This document shows positions 8,344 to 17,193 of a stretch of 59,836 nucleotides of DNA, one piece after another. The stretch is taken from assembly GCA_029776205.1 (NCBI GenBank), contig JAKOTQ010000102.1:1-59836 (forward strand). The letters are read 5' to 3'. This DNA is from Bacillota bacterium (GTDB lineage: Bacteria; Bacillota; UBA4882; UBA8346). The number at the start of each line of letters is the position of its first letter. Position 1 is the stretch's first letter. The translations under genes and the position numbers were made by a program. Below the pieces are notes generated by a model. The model was not told the DNA's origin. It ran no database searches and saw nothing but the letters and a program-made list of their open reading frames with translations.

Positions 8344-9357
8344 CTAATTTTCGGTTGTGGCGGAGAAATTGGGTTCATTGATAACGGTTAACCGTTGGGC
8401 CGCATCAAAAATGATCACACCAATGTCGGGACGATTTTTTACATAGGTTTGAATCTGATGGAGGGGGAGAATGAAAAAAGCGGTGGATAACAGGTCTGCT
8501 TCCACAGTAGTCGGAGCAGTGACCGTCACCAGGATCTTATCCCGAGCCGGATAGCCGGTGGCCGGATCGATCAAATGGGAATAACGAATCCCCTCTTCCA
8601 GGAAGAAGTTTTGAGTGTCTGCTGAAGTACTTAAGGCCCGATTATTTGGAAGGGTTAAGGTACCCAATAATTGGTTTTCGTGGCGGGGATGGCCGATGCC
8701 TAAGATCCAGTGGCGCTTTGATTCTTTTTTGCCGATTATCCGAATACTGCTGGTACCGCCATTGATCAATGCTGAGTGAATTCCATCGGCTTGGAGGATC
8801 TGGTAAGCCCGGTCAATGGCATAACCTTTGGCAATACCTCCTAAATCCAGCTTCATTCCGGGTTGGGTTAGGTGAACCGTTTGCCGGGATGGATGGATGG
8901 TTACGTTTTTAAAATTCACTAAGGGCAGTAGGGAAGCAATTTGGCTTTTTTCCGGGCGATGGGGCAGACCGTTGCTGTTAAAGCCCCATAAGTCGATGAG
9001 AGGAGCAATGGTTGGATCAAAGGCGCCGGATAATGCTTGATAATGAGCACGGACCAATTGTAAGATTTCCAGGGTTTCCGAAGCAATCTTGACTGGGCTG
9101 ATGCCGGCATTTTGATTGATTCGGCTGATGTCCGAATCGCCCCCGGGTTTGGTCAAGGATTCGATGCGTTCGATCTCGGCGACTGCCTTGTCAATGGTTT
9201 TTTCGGGGAACCGCCCGGTAGCAGTGATCTCAAAGAAGGTTCCCATAGCGAAAAAATTACGGGTAACGGTATGGTTTCGTGTAAACCACCATAGCGGGGC
9301 GAGGATGATGAGGACTATGCCGATGAAGGCGGCCGCTTTAAAAAAGTGTTTAGTCAC
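8344..9357 (-). CDS. apbE: FAD:protein FMN transferase ApbE
   Basis: The 337-residue protein has an N-terminal membrane anchor (residues 9-25) followed by the ApbE domain. Motifs are S-G-A-F-D-P at 110-115, L-D-L-G-G-I-A-K-G-Y from 170, and H-L-I-D-P-A-T-G-Y-P-A near 261-271. ApbE uses FAD to attach FMN covalently to Thr/Ser of flavoproteins such as RNF or NQR subunits and acts outside the cytoplasmic membrane. I chose the GTG at 9357, with AGGAG eight bases upstream; a longer frame opens at a TTG at 9420 but lacks a ribosome site. A flavinylated electron-transport complex is therefore expected elsewhere in the genome. Confidence 0.92.
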   Translation of the reverse strand: MTKHFFKAAAFIGIVLIILAPLWWFTRNHTVTRNFFAMGTFFEITATGRFPEKTIDKAVAEIERIESLTKPGGDSDISRINQNAGISPVKIASETLEILQLVRAHYQALSGAFDPTIAPLIDLWGFNSNGLPHRPEKSQIASLLPLVNFKNVTIHPSRQTVHLTQPGMKLDLGGIAKGYAIDRAYQILQADGIHSALINGGTSSIRIIGKKESKRHWILGIGHPRHENQLLGTLTLPNNRALSTSADTQNFFLEEGIRYSHLIDPATGYPARDKILVTVTAPTTVEADLLSTAFFILPLHQIQTYVKNRPDIGVIIFDAAQRLTVINEPNFSATTEN

Positions 9358-9491
9358 GGCGGTTGCTCCTGTTCCATCGTTTTCTTTGATTAATTTATCG
9401 AAATCGGTTTTTAAAAGCAAGCCAATATGTTAATAAATTTGTCACAATGATATTTTAATATATTATTTAAATTTGACGATAACAATGATAT

Positions 9492-9519
9492 ACATTCTAC
9501 AAAAATAAACATTCTACAA
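9492..9519. repeat. Direct repeat upstream of the IlvD/Edd-family gene
   Basis: The 11-base word ACATTCTACAA occurs at 9492-9502 and 9509-9519, a 17-base period, just upstream of the ribosome site at about 9520-9530. It may be an operator; no regulator is identified. A TTGACG word lies at about 9473. Confidence 0.4.
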
Positions 9520-9534
9520 GAAGAAGGGGTCAAA

Positions 9535-11280
9535 ATGAGTGGTTGGCAACAGAGTGTAAGTCGGACCCAAAAAGTCCGTAACCGGTGGCGTCAGTTTGAT
9601 GCTTTGCGGTTGGGTATGGATTGGACAGAGGAGGACTTGGCTAAATATCAGATATTTATCGATGATGTTTATGGCGACAGTCATCCGGGCAGTGTTCATC
9701 TGGGAGAGCTAAGCGAATCAGCTTCCATGGGTGTTATGGAGGCTGGCGGTAAAGCAGCTCATTTTCATGTAACCGATCTTTGTGACGGTTGGGCCCAGGG
9801 ACATTCGGGTATGAATTATATTTTAGCTTCCCGGGATGTTATTGCCGATATGGTGGAATTGCATGGTTCGGTAATTCCCTGGGACGGAGCGATCATGGTA
9901 TCCAGCTGTGATAAGTCGATTCCAGCCCATTTGATGGCGATGGCCCGGTTAAATATTCCGGCAATTCATATTCCCGGAGGCACCATGGGTTCCGGTCCGG
10001 AATTGACCACCATTGCGGTTGGCGGAGATATTTCCCTTCGGGAACATCAGCAAAATATTACTGAGAGTGAAATTCGGGAGTTTTGCCTTACTTCCGCTCC
10101 GACCTGTGGAGCTTGTCCGTTTATGGGAACGGCCGGTACGATGCAATGTATGTCTGAAGCACTGGGACTGGCTTTACCCGGGGCTGCACTGGTTCCTGCT
10201 TTTTATCAGGAATTACAACGTAAAGCCCGGCAGGCTGGGAAAGCTATTATCAATTTGATCAAACAGCGAATCAAGGTGAGCGATATTTTAACACCGGCGG
10301 CGTTCAGTAATGCCATTAAAGTTCATGCTGCTATCGGCGGTTCCACTAATGCGTTGTTACATTTGCCGGCTATTGCTCACGAGGCGGGGATTTATTTACC
10401 TTTAGAATTATTTGATGAAGCCAATCGGGAGATACCGTATCTCACCAATTTGCAGCCCAGCGGCGAATTCCCAACCCAATTTTTCTGGTATGCCGGTGGG
10501 ATTCCCATGATTCAGTGGTTAATCCGGGATCATCTGGATTTGTCAGTGATGACGGTGACCGGAAAGACTTTGGGAGAAAACCTGGAAGAACTTCAAAGGG
10601 ACGGATATTTCCAACGGGTCCAGTCGTATCTGGCCAATCACCGGATCTCTGTGTCAGATATTATCCGGGATCCGAAGACAAATACGAAAAAAGGTTCCGT
10701 GGCTGTGCTCCGGGGAAGCCTGGCTCCGGAGGGAGCGGTTATCAAGTATGCGGCAGCAGGCGCCAAAGCCAGCGAGCTGGCTAAAAAGGGACCTGTCAAG
10801 GTTTTCGAGTCAGAGGACTTGGCGTATCAGGCGCTGGTTGAGAAAAAAATTGAACCTGATGATATTATCGTAATTCGAAATGAGGGGCCACGGGGTTCGG
10901 GTATGCCGGAAATGTTTATGACTACTGAAGCATTGGCTTCCGTTCCGGAACTTTCGTCTTCGGTAACTCTGATCACTGATGGCCGGTATTCCGGTGCCAC
11001 CCGTGGCTTATGTATTGGCCATGTTGCTCCGGAAGCGGCATTGGGCGGGCCTATCGGCCTGATTGAAACCGGGGATCTGGTGCTCGTGGATCTTCCCAAC
11101 CGGCGGTTGGATGTTATCGGATTTAAGGGGCAGGAGATGCCGGCTGAAGAGGTTGCCCGGATCCTCTCGGAACGTCAAAAGAAATGGGAACCGCCTGCAA
11201 CCGGCAAAAAGCACGGTGTGCTTCGTCGCTACCTGAAACATGCTGCTCCGGTTTCCGAAGGAGCGTATATGGAATCATAA
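9535..11280 (+). CDS. IlvD/Edd-family dehydratase (dihydroxy-acid or sugar-acid dehydratase)
   Basis: A 581-residue protein of the IlvD/Edd family of iron-sulfur dehydratases. Visible marks are V-S-S-C-D-K-S-I-P (Cys125), S-A-P-T-C-G-A-C-P (Cys191, Cys194) and [10 protein letters not shown] near residue 485. The PCN cysteine of the 2Fe-2S subgroup is absent; the site reads P-G-S-V-H-L, similar to the E. coli IlvD class, while an unusual cysteine (Cys83) stands in L-C-D-G-W-A-Q-G-H. The enzyme either makes branched-chain 2-oxo acids or dehydrates aldonic acids. It stands alone between two other transcription units, away from other ilv genes, so I leave the substrate open. Confidence 0.88.
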   Translation: MSGWQQSVSRTQKVRNRWRQFDALRLGMDWTEEDLAKYQIFIDDVYGDSHPGSVHLGELSESASMGVMEAGGKAAHFHVTDLCDGWAQGHSGMNYILASRDVIADMVELHGSVIPWDGAIMVSSCDKSIPAHLMAMARLNIPAIHIPGGTMGSGPELTTIAVGGDISLREHQQNITESEIREFCLTSAPTCGACPFMGTAGTMQCMSEALGLALPGAALVPAFYQELQRKARQAGKAIINLIKQRIKVSDILTPAAFSNAIKVHAAIGGSTNALLHLPAIAHEAGIYLPLELFDEANREIPYLTNLQPSGEFPTQFFWYAGGIPMIQWLIRDHLDLSVMTVTGKTLGENLEELQRDGYFQRVQSYLANHRISVSDIIRDPKTNTKKGSVAVLRGSLAPEGAVIKYAAAGAKASELAKKGPVKVFESEDLAYQALVEKKIEPDDIIVIRNEGPRGSGMPEMFMTTEALASVPELSSSVTLITDGRYSGATRGLCIGHVAPEAALGGPIGLIETGDLVLVDLPNRRLDVIGFKGQEMPAEEVARILSERQKKWEPPATGKKHGVLRRYLKHAAPVSEGAYMES

Positions 11281-11324
11281 TTATATTTAATTGATAGTAT
11301 GATGTTTTATGGATTGAAAAACTG

Positions 11325-11349
11325 GCGGGAGTTCTCCCGCTTGTTTTTT
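11325..11349 (+). terminator. Intrinsic terminator
   Basis: A GC-rich 6-base stem (11325-11330 with 11335-11340) and a GTTC loop is followed by TTGTTTTTT. It ends the dehydratase gene. Confidence 0.88.
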
Positions 11350-11417
11350 CCATAAAAAGGTTAGGAACGCATCAATTGGGTATAATAAAGCGTAAATCAA
11401 ATGCTTGGGGTGGTACA

Positions 11418-11723
11418 ATGAAATACCATCAAATAGCCGGAGTTGCAGGTTTTATGTCCATCTTTTTCTTCCTGCCGTCCCTGGCGGTTAAATTGTGGAA
11501 CTGGTTGATTTATGCGCCATGGTATCGGAAGGGTTGGCTGGTTTATCTATTCATCGGACTGTTGCTCATCGCTTGGGTCCGCCGTAGGGTAGGAAACTGG
11601 AAGATGCAGTCTCAACCGGTTGAACGGCCGGATCATCCTTTGTACATTGCAAAGCAACGGTTGGCTGCCGGTGAATTGACCGTGGAAGAGTTTCGCCGGA
11701 TTAAACAGGAGTTATTGGAATAG
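11418..11723 (+). CDS. Small membrane protein with C-terminal SHOCT domain
   Basis: A 101-residue protein with two hydrophobic segments (about residues 5-25 and 38-58). Its C-terminal SHOCT-like motif, I-A-K-Q-R-L-A-A-G-E-L-T-V-E-E-F, is followed by R-R-I-K-Q-E-L-L. SHOCT motifs are short oligomerisation elements found at the ends of many bacterial membrane proteins. The frame could open 42 bases earlier, but the ATG at 11418 follows a GGGGTGG ribosome site and begins next to the first membrane segment. It lies between two terminated units and has no obvious partner. Function unknown. Confidence 0.75.
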   Translation: MKYHQIAGVAGFMSIFFFLPSLAVKLWNWLIYAPWYRKGWLVYLFIGLLLIAWVRRRVGNWKMQSQPVERPDHPLYIAKQRLAAGELTVEEFRRIKQELLE

Positions 11724-11847
11724 GTTTTGCGGGGTAAAATATTTTGTTAAGTTCCTGTCATTGTGGAGGAAAGATCGGTTGTAATCGAGAATAGCATGAT
11801 GTAAGAATAATGCTTAGTGAATATCGGATAGACTGGGGGGAACTTAG

Positions 11848-12963
11848 GTGGCCAAGATACGGGTGGGATTGATTTACGGGGGTCGTTCTGGAGAACATGA
11901 GGTTTCGGTGCTGTCGGCCAATTCGGTGATGGCAGCCATCGATAAGGATAAATATGAGGTTATTCCCATCGGGATCACGAAGGAAGGCCGTTGGTTGCCG
12001 GGGCAGGGCCCTGAGGCCTTGGTTGCCAGCGGTGATTTGCAGGTCCGCCGGTTATCTGACGGCACAGAATCGTTGGCAGCATTAAGCGGAGACAAAGCAT
12101 CGTCGTTGGTATTCTTGGAAAATACTCAGGGACACATTTTAGCGGGACTTCGGGAAAAGGTGGATGTTCTTTTTCCGGTGTTGCATGGGCCGTTTGGTGA
12201 AGACGGTACCGTTCAGGGGCTGCTAGAACTGGCGGATATCCCCTATGTGGGAGCCGGGGTTTTAGGTTCAGCAGTAGGAATGGATAAAGCCATCATGAAA
12301 GCTGTCTTTCAGCAGCAGGGCTTGCCAGTTGGTAAATATCTGGTGTATCTCCGAAAAGAGTTGGAGAACTTTGACCGAGTGGCAGCTGAGATCGAAGAGA
12401 ACCTGCAATTTCCTTGTTTTGTGAAGCCGGCTAATTTAGGCTCCAGTGTGGGGATTTCGAAGGCGCATGATCGGGAGGAACTGCGTAAAGCTTTGCATCT
12501 TGCCGCTGAATACGATCGAAAGATTGTTGTCGAGGCGATGCTGCACGGCCGGGAGATTGAATGCGGTGTCCTCGGTAACGATGAGCCGATGGCTTCGGTT
12601 TTGGGAGAGATCGTCCCTTGTGCGGAGTTTTATGATTATGAAGCCAAGTATGTTTTGGGTGACTCGAAGTTAATTATCCCGGCAACGTTGCCCGAAGATA
12701 TTGTGGTTAAAGTTCAGGATTTGGCTGTAAAGGCCTTTAAAGCCGTGGACTGTGCTGGGCTTGCCCGGGTCGATTTCTTTGTCGATGTGGATAATCAACA
12801 AATTTATCTGAATGAGATTAATACGATTCCCGGATTTACCCGGATCAGTATGTATCCGAAGCTGTGGGAAGCTACGGGCGTTCCCTATGAGACATTGATC
12901 GATCGGTTGATTCAGTTGGCATTTGAACGGTATGACGATAAAAAGAGAAATCGAGTAGGATAA
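11848..12963 (+). CDS. ddl: D-alanine--D-alanine ligase
   Basis: The 371-residue enzyme joins two D-alanines using ATP for peptidoglycan precursor synthesis in the cytoplasm. It has the N-terminal G-G-R-S-G-E-H-E-V-S motif, H-G-P-F-G-E-D-G-T-V-Q-G, the ATP-grasp loop K-P-A-N-L-G-S-S-V-G, and the metal-binding end N-E-I-N-T-I-P-G-F-T. The loop F-Y-D-Y-E-A-K-Y is of the D-Ala:D-Ala type rather than the D-Ala:D-Lac type. The start is GTG at 11848, preceded by GGGGGGA. Length matches the longer Ddl class. It ends at a terminator and is followed by a PHP protein, rapZ and yvcK, all linked to cell-envelope metabolism. Confidence 0.95.
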   Translation: MAKIRVGLIYGGRSGEHEVSVLSANSVMAAIDKDKYEVIPIGITKEGRWLPGQGPEALVASGDLQVRRLSDGTESLAALSGDKASSLVFLENTQGHILAGLREKVDVLFPVLHGPFGEDGTVQGLLELADIPYVGAGVLGSAVGMDKAIMKAVFQQQGLPVGKYLVYLRKELENFDRVAAEIEENLQFPCFVKPANLGSSVGISKAHDREELRKALHLAAEYDRKIVVEAMLHGREIECGVLGNDEPMASVLGEIVPCAEFYDYEAKYVLGDSKLIIPATLPEDIVVKVQDLAVKAFKAVDCAGLARVDFFVDVDNQQIYLNEINTIPGFTRISMYPKLWEATGVPYETLIDRLIQLAFERYDDKKRNRVG

Positions 12964-12987
12964 GGAGCCGAAAGGCTTCTTTTTTTG
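12964..12987 (+). terminator. Intrinsic terminator after ddl
   Basis: A 6-base stem (12964-12969 with 12974-12979) closed by a GAAA tetraloop and followed by eight T residues. Confidence 0.9.
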
Positions 12988-13075
12988 GAATATCTGCAAG
13001 GTCGGCAGAGAAGGTCAAACTCACCGTTAAGCTCGGAATTATTGGGGTATGATAAGGTTTGAGAGGTGATTGAGG

Positions 13076-13819
13076 ATGTGGAGGGCATTTGCCGATTATC
13101 ATACCCATACGAAATATTCCCGGGTTGGCGGAACCATTAAAGAGAACGCGCTGAAAGCTAAAGAGGCCGGTTTGGAGGAAGTGGGGATCGCAGACCATGG
13201 CCCGGCCAATTGGGGGCATTGGGGTTGTACCAGTCTGGAGGATTTTGATCAGATTATCGCTGAGACCCGGTTGGTCGAAGCGGAGCTGGATGGGATTAAG
13301 GTGTTGGCGGGGGTTGAGGCTAATATTGTCGGATATGACGGATCGCTGGACATTCCAGGGGAGATCCAGCGGAAGCTGGATAAAGTTCTGGCAGGTTTTC
13401 ATGTAACGGTAAAACCCCGCTCCCTTGAAGAAGGCGTTCGGTTTATGACCGGGCGGCTGCTGGCTCCGGTAAGTGACCGGATTTACCGGAAGGTCCGCAA
13501 TGAAAATACCAAAGCCATCGTTGAAGCTGTTTATAACAATAAAATCGATGTTATTACCCATCCGGGCCTCAAAATCAGTATCGACACCTATGAATTGGCC
13601 AAAGCCTGTGTAAAACGGGGAACAGCACTAGAAATCAACAGTAAACATGGAATCGAGTCGGTGGAATTCGTTAAGGCTGCGGCCCGGGAGGGAGCTTGCT
13701 TTGTAATTGGTAGTGATGCCCATTCGCCGGACCGGGTTGGCGATTTGGAACCCGGCCTTCGTGCAGCTAAGCTGGCTGGATTGACAGTTGATCAACTTCT
13801 AAATGTGAGGGAAGAATAA
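13076..13819 (+). CDS. PHP-domain phosphoesterase
   Basis: The 247-residue protein has the polymerase-and-histidinol-phosphatase fold with its trinuclear metal site: D-Y-H-T-H-T (His9, His11), a following A-D-H-G, G-V-E-A-N-I, T-H-P-G-L, and S-D-A-H-S-P near the C-terminus. It resembles YcdX-type phosphatases, so phosphoester hydrolysis is likely but the substrate is unknown. A TTG six bases upstream is in frame; the ATG at 13076 is preferred because GAGAGGTG then sits about eight bases away. In many Clostridia a PHP gene sits just upstream of rapZ and yvcK, as here, although a 320-base repeat-filled gap separates them. Confidence 0.88.
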   Translation: MWRAFADYHTHTKYSRVGGTIKENALKAKEAGLEEVGIADHGPANWGHWGCTSLEDFDQIIAETRLVEAELDGIKVLAGVEANIVGYDGSLDIPGEIQRKLDKVLAGFHVTVKPRSLEEGVRFMTGRLLAPVSDRIYRKVRNENTKAIVEAVYNNKIDVITHPGLKISIDTYELAKACVKRGTALEINSKHGIESVEFVKAAAREGACFVIGSDAHSPDRVGDLEPGLRAAKLAGLTVDQLLNVREE

Positions 13820-13898
13820 AAACGTCGGGTTTGGGTTTCCTGGGATTAGGGTACAGCCATAGTACGCAGTATAAATTTGAGTTTCGTTTTCTAAGCTT

Positions 13899-14038
13899 TC
13901 CCTTTACTCTTTACCCTTTTCATTTATTAACTGTTCACTGGCCCAACTGTCAACCATTTCAACTCCTGTCTCCTCACGTCTGGATCCTGTTTGATAATTA
14001 CTAGAACTCTGTGCACTGTGCACCATGCACCAAGTACC
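13899..14038. repeat. Degenerate heptanucleotide repeats, site A
   Basis: The 320-base gap between the PHP gene and rapZ holds no gene. It contains words in a 7-base phase: CTTTACT, CTTTACC near 13910, then GTGCACT, GTGCACC, ATGCACC and AAGTACC at 14011-14038. These share the pattern R-T-G-N-A-C-T with three other gaps (21038, 28032, 36375). No promoter or riboswitch was recognised in the gap. Confidence 0.6.
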
Positions 14039-14139
14039 ATAACATTCCCGCCATCCTTTTATGGTAATTGTTGTCCGTGGCAGGAGAACGGGTATTAAAA
14101 GCGAATGCTTAAAAATACCGTAAAATGAGGTGTACTGCC

Positions 14140-15009
14140 ATGACAGAAATGATTCGGTTTGTGATCATAACCGGTTTGTCGGGAGCCGGTAAATCGGAGA
14201 CAATGAAGTGTTTCGAGGATCTTGGCTATTTTTGCGTCGATAATCTTCCGCCGGTGCTTATCCCGAAGTTTGCTGAGCTTTGTGCACAATCGGACGGCCG
14301 TATCAATAAAATAGCATTGGTTGTTGATATCCGGGGCGGGGGATTTTTTGATGATATATTTGAAGCTTTGGAAAGCCTTGAACACAACGGCTTCAGCTAT
14401 GAGATTCTTTTTCTGGAAGCCCGTGAAGAGATTTTGGTCCGTCGTTTTAAAGAGAGCCGCCGGCGTCACCCATTATCGACAACCGGTGGAATTTCGGAAG
14501 GAATCCGGGCTGAGATGGAACGGTTGGGGGAAATCCGCGGTAAGGCGAGTATGATTATTGATACCTCTGAACTTACCGCCCGGGCGCTTCGGGAAGTCAT
14601 CGTCAAACATTATGATCAATTAACTCCCGAGTCTAAGATGTTGATTACTGTGGTTTCTTTTGGATTTAAGAATGGAATTCCGCTGGATGCCGACTTAGTT
14701 TTTGATGTTCGGTTTTTGCCTAATCCCCATTATGTGGATTCGTTACGGCATTTGAACGGCAACCGGATTGAAGTCTCCGACTACGTGCTGAAATGGCCGG
14801 TGGCGACCCGGTTTTTGACCAAGTTATATGACTTTATGGATTTTCTAGTGCCGCAATATGTCAATGAAGGCAAGTCCAATTTGATTATCGGGATTGGATG
14901 TACTGGGGGGCAGCACCGGTCGGTAACCATTGCCAATCAGTTGGGAGAGTTTTTGCGGGCCAAAGGTTACAGGATCGTGGTGGATCACCGGGATGTTCGA
15001 ACGGTGTAA
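14140..15009 (+). CDS. rapZ: RNase adapter / nucleotide-binding protein RapZ (YvcJ)
   Basis: A 289-residue P-loop protein with Walker A G-L-S-G-A-G-K-S at 12-19, G-Y-F-C-V-D-N-L-P-P soon after, and the C-terminal G-C-T-G-G-Q-H-R-S-V. RapZ/YvcJ binds nucleotides and, in enterobacteria, guides RNase E to GlmZ to control glucosamine-6-phosphate synthesis; in Firmicutes the role is less clear and touches competence. The ATG at 14140 is chosen because GAGGTG lies seven bases upstream; an ATG at 14125 overlaps that site. It is the first gene of a rapZ-yvcK pair. The usual third partner whiA does not follow. Confidence 0.95.
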   Translation: MTEMIRFVIITGLSGAGKSETMKCFEDLGYFCVDNLPPVLIPKFAELCAQSDGRINKIALVVDIRGGGFFDDIFEALESLEHNGFSYEILFLEAREEILVRRFKESRRRHPLSTTGGISEGIRAEMERLGEIRGKASMIIDTSELTARALREVIVKHYDQLTPESKMLITVVSFGFKNGIPLDADLVFDVRFLPNPHYVDSLRHLNGNRIEVSDYVLKWPVATRFLTKLYDFMDFLVPQYVNEGKSNLIIGIGCTGGQHRSVTIANQLGEFLRAKGYRIVVDHRDVRTV

Positions 15010-15045
15010 TTTGGGTACAGTATCAGGAGAGGGGACCGATGATTG

Positions 15046-16320
15046 ATGGGCAATGTTAAGTCCCGACCGCATTTGGTCATTATAGGCTGGTTTGTGTGGG
15101 CGTTTATTTGCCTGATCATCATGGCTTCCGGTGTGGCCTGGCTAGCCGGTTGGATCCGGGTAAATGTGTCGCTGCCTCTGCGTTATGCCTGCGGATTGCT
15201 ACAAATTATCCTCGGAGTGCTGGCCGCCTATTACGGTGCATTGAAATTTTTTTGGTATGTTGTGAAATGGTTGTCGCGGGGTAAGACCAAAAATGGCAAT
15301 TCAACAGGTAGAGGGCCTAAAATCGTGGTGATTGGCGGTGGAACCGGCCTGGGAACCATTTTACGCGGCCTAAAGGAGGTTTCCTCCAATATTACGGCCA
15401 TCGTGACTGTGGCTGATGATGGAGGGAGTTCAGGACGATTGCGTCGTGAATTCGGTATTTTGCCGCCCGGAGATATCCGCAACTGTCTGGTGGCCATGGC
15501 CGATTTGGAACCATTGATGGAGAAATTGATGCAATATCGTTTTGACGGGGATTCGGTTTTTGCCAGCCATAATTTCGGTAATTTATTTTTAACAGCCCTC
15601 ATCAATGTAACCGGAGATTTTGAGAAGGCCATTAAGGAATCGAGTAAAGTTTTAGCAGTTCGGGGCAGAGTTTTACCTGCTACCTTAGAACACGTGACGT
15701 TAAATGCCGAGTTTGCTGACGGAACTGTCATTCGCGGCGAGTCGGCCATTCCATTGGCAGGAAGGCCAATTACCCGAGTTTTTTTAGAACCTAAAAACAT
15801 TAAACCGGTGGCGGAATCAATTATTGCCATCAAAGAAGCTGATGTGATCTTATTGGGACCCGGCAGTTTGTATACCAGTGTGATTCCCAATCTTTTGGTG
15901 GCTGATATCGCGGATGCCATTCGGTCGTCGAATGCGGCGAAAGTCTATGTATGCAATGCGATGACGCAGCCTGGCGAGACGGAGGGTTATAGTGCCAGTC
16001 AGCATATTCAGGCGATTATCAATCATGCCGGGACCGGTTTGATCGATTATGCCGTTGTGAACACCGGAGATATTCCTGCCCGAATCTTGGGACGTTATGC
16101 TGAAGAAGGCTCGCAACCGGTGGAGGCGGATCTTGAACGTATCAAGGCCTTGGGGATTAATCCGATTGCCATGGATATAATCAAAAAAACCAGCGTGATC
16201 CGTCATGATGCCCTTAAGCTGGCTGAATTAATATTGGAGCTGGCACGGCGCAGGAAAATTGAAAATGTATTCGGTAAAGGAATCATGGGTCAACTTTACC
16301 GGCTTTTTAAAGGGTTTTGA
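15046..16320 (+). CDS. yvcK: Gluconeogenesis/morphogenesis factor YvcK with N-terminal membrane anchor
   Basis: The 424-residue protein begins with two membrane helices (about 10-36 and 47-71) and then the CofD/YvcK domain with G-G-G-T-G-L-G at 97-103, D-D-G-G-S-S-G-R-L-R, and L-G-P-G-S-L-Y-T-S-V-I-P-N-L. YvcK binds UDP-sugars and is needed for cell-wall precursor balance during growth on gluconeogenic carbon. The membrane-anchored form is common in Clostridia-type YvcK. A TTG at 15043 is an alternative start. The AGGAGAGG site is 13 bases away, so the exact start is uncertain. The gene ends at a strong terminator and the next genes are flagellar. Confidence 0.95.
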   Translation: MGNVKSRPHLVIIGWFVWAFICLIIMASGVAWLAGWIRVNVSLPLRYACGLLQIILGVLAAYYGALKFFWYVVKWLSRGKTKNGNSTGRGPKIVVIGGGTGLGTILRGLKEVSSNITAIVTVADDGGSSGRLRREFGILPPGDIRNCLVAMADLEPLMEKLMQYRFDGDSVFASHNFGNLFLTALINVTGDFEKAIKESSKVLAVRGRVLPATLEHVTLNAEFADGTVIRGESAIPLAGRPITRVFLEPKNIKPVAESIIAIKEADVILLGPGSLYTSVIPNLLVADIADAIRSSNAAKVYVCNAMTQPGETEGYSASQHIQAIINHAGTGLIDYAVVNTGDIPARILGRYAEEGSQPVEADLERIKALGINPIAMDIIKKTSVIRHDALKLAELILELARRRKIENVFGKGIMGQLYRLFKGF

Positions 16321-16367
16321 TTCATTTTTCTTTCGTACTATTGAGATTAGGATGACAGGGATTAAAT

Positions 16368-16390
16368 CCCTCCCTCGGGGAGGGTTTTTT
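16368..16390 (+). terminator. Intrinsic terminator after yvcK
   Basis: A 7-base CCCTCCC/GGGAGGG stem (16368-16374 with 16378-16384) with a TCG loop is followed by six T residues. Confidence 0.92.
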
Positions 16391-16405
16391 CTTTATACTT
16401 TACTC

Positions 16406-16432
16406 TAATCTAAATTAAATTTTATCCGATAA
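16406..16432 (+). promoter_or_regulatory. Sigma-28 (SigD/FliA)-like promoter for the flagellar rod genes
   Basis: TAAT at 16406-16409 and TCCGATAA at 16425-16432 are 15 bases apart. This differs by one base in each half from the sigma-28 consensus TAAA-N15-GCCGATAA. It lies 41 bases upstream of flgF and after the yvcK terminator. Confidence 0.6.
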
Positions 16433-16473
16433 TTATAAAGAAAATCTAATTAAATGCAAAAGGAGGTGAACCC

Positions 16474-17193
16474 ATGATCCGAGGAATCTATACGGCAGCT
16501 ACTGGCATGGTTGCTGAGATTCATCGCCAGGATGTGATCGCTAATAACCTGGCTAATGTGGATACGGTTGGGTTTAAAGCGGATCATACAGTGTCCGTGC
16601 CTTTTCATGAAATGTTGTTAAATGCTTACAATCGGCAGGGAGTTCGTCCTATCGGCGGATTGGGTTTAGGAGTTGCGGCAACTTCCGAGTATATCGATGC
16701 CAGCGAAGGATCTATGGTGGAGACCGGAAACATGTCTGACCTGATGATTGGCGGGCAAGGATATTTCGTTGTAGAGACGAACGCCGGTGAACGGTATACC
16801 CGGGCGGGAAATTTTAAAGTGGACGCTGCTGGTTATCTCACCACCAAAAACGGCTGGCGGGTGCTGGGCGAGAACGGGCCGATTCAAGTGACCGGTAGTT
16901 TTGAGGTCAATCAAGACGGAGAAGTTTTCAGCGACGGTGTCATGATTGATCGGTTGCGGATTGTCAATCTGGAGGGAGCCCGGAAAGAAGGCGAGTCATT
17001 GTTTACGGCAAACGGGGTTACTCCGGCGACTGGTATTCAAGTTTTTCAAGGAACTCTGGAACGTTCTAATGTTAATGCCATTCGGCAAATGATCGAAATG
17101 ATCAATGTTACCCGGAGTTATGAAACCAACCAGAGGGCTTTAATTGCACATGATGAAACGTTGGGGAAAGCAGTCAACGATATAGCCCGTTAA
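16474..17193 (+). CDS. flgF: Flagellar basal-body proximal rod protein FlgF
   Basis: The 239-residue protein starts with the rod/hook signature, I-A-N-N-L-A-N-V-D-T-V-G-F-K-A at residues 23-37, and ends with the family coiled-coil motif S-Y-E-T-N-Q-R-A-L. It has the FlgE/F/G-like beta domain in the middle. FlgF forms part of the flagellar rod. It is first of the rod/ring cluster flgF-flgG-flgA-flgH-flgI-flgJ. An AAAGGAGGTG ribosome site lies six bases upstream. In some Firmicutes this position is called FlhO/FlhP; FlgF fits because FlgG follows and true P- and L-ring genes are present. Confidence 0.9.
   Translation: MIRGIYTAATGMVAEIHRQDVIANNLANVDTVGFKADHTVSVPFHEMLLNAYNRQGVRPIGGLGLGVAATSEYIDASEGSMVETGNMSDLMIGGQGYFVVETNAGERYTRAGNFKVDAAGYLTTKNGWRVLGENGPIQVTGSFEVNQDGEVFSDGVMIDRLRIVNLEGARKEGESLFTANGVTPATGIQVFQGTLERSNVNAIRQMIEMINVTRSYETNQRALIAHDETLGKAVNDIAR

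Noticed and set aside
9358-9420. Longer N-terminus of ApbE from the TTG at 9420
   Set aside because: No ribosome site precedes it, while the GTG at 9357 has AGGAG at a good distance and starts next to the membrane anchor.
13899-14038. CRISPR array
   Set aside because: The repeats are only about 7 bases, degenerate and without spacers; no cas gene is present in the window.
15231-15920. 229-residue minus-strand open frame
   Set aside because: Completely inside yvcK on the opposite strand; its composition follows from the codon pattern of yvcK.
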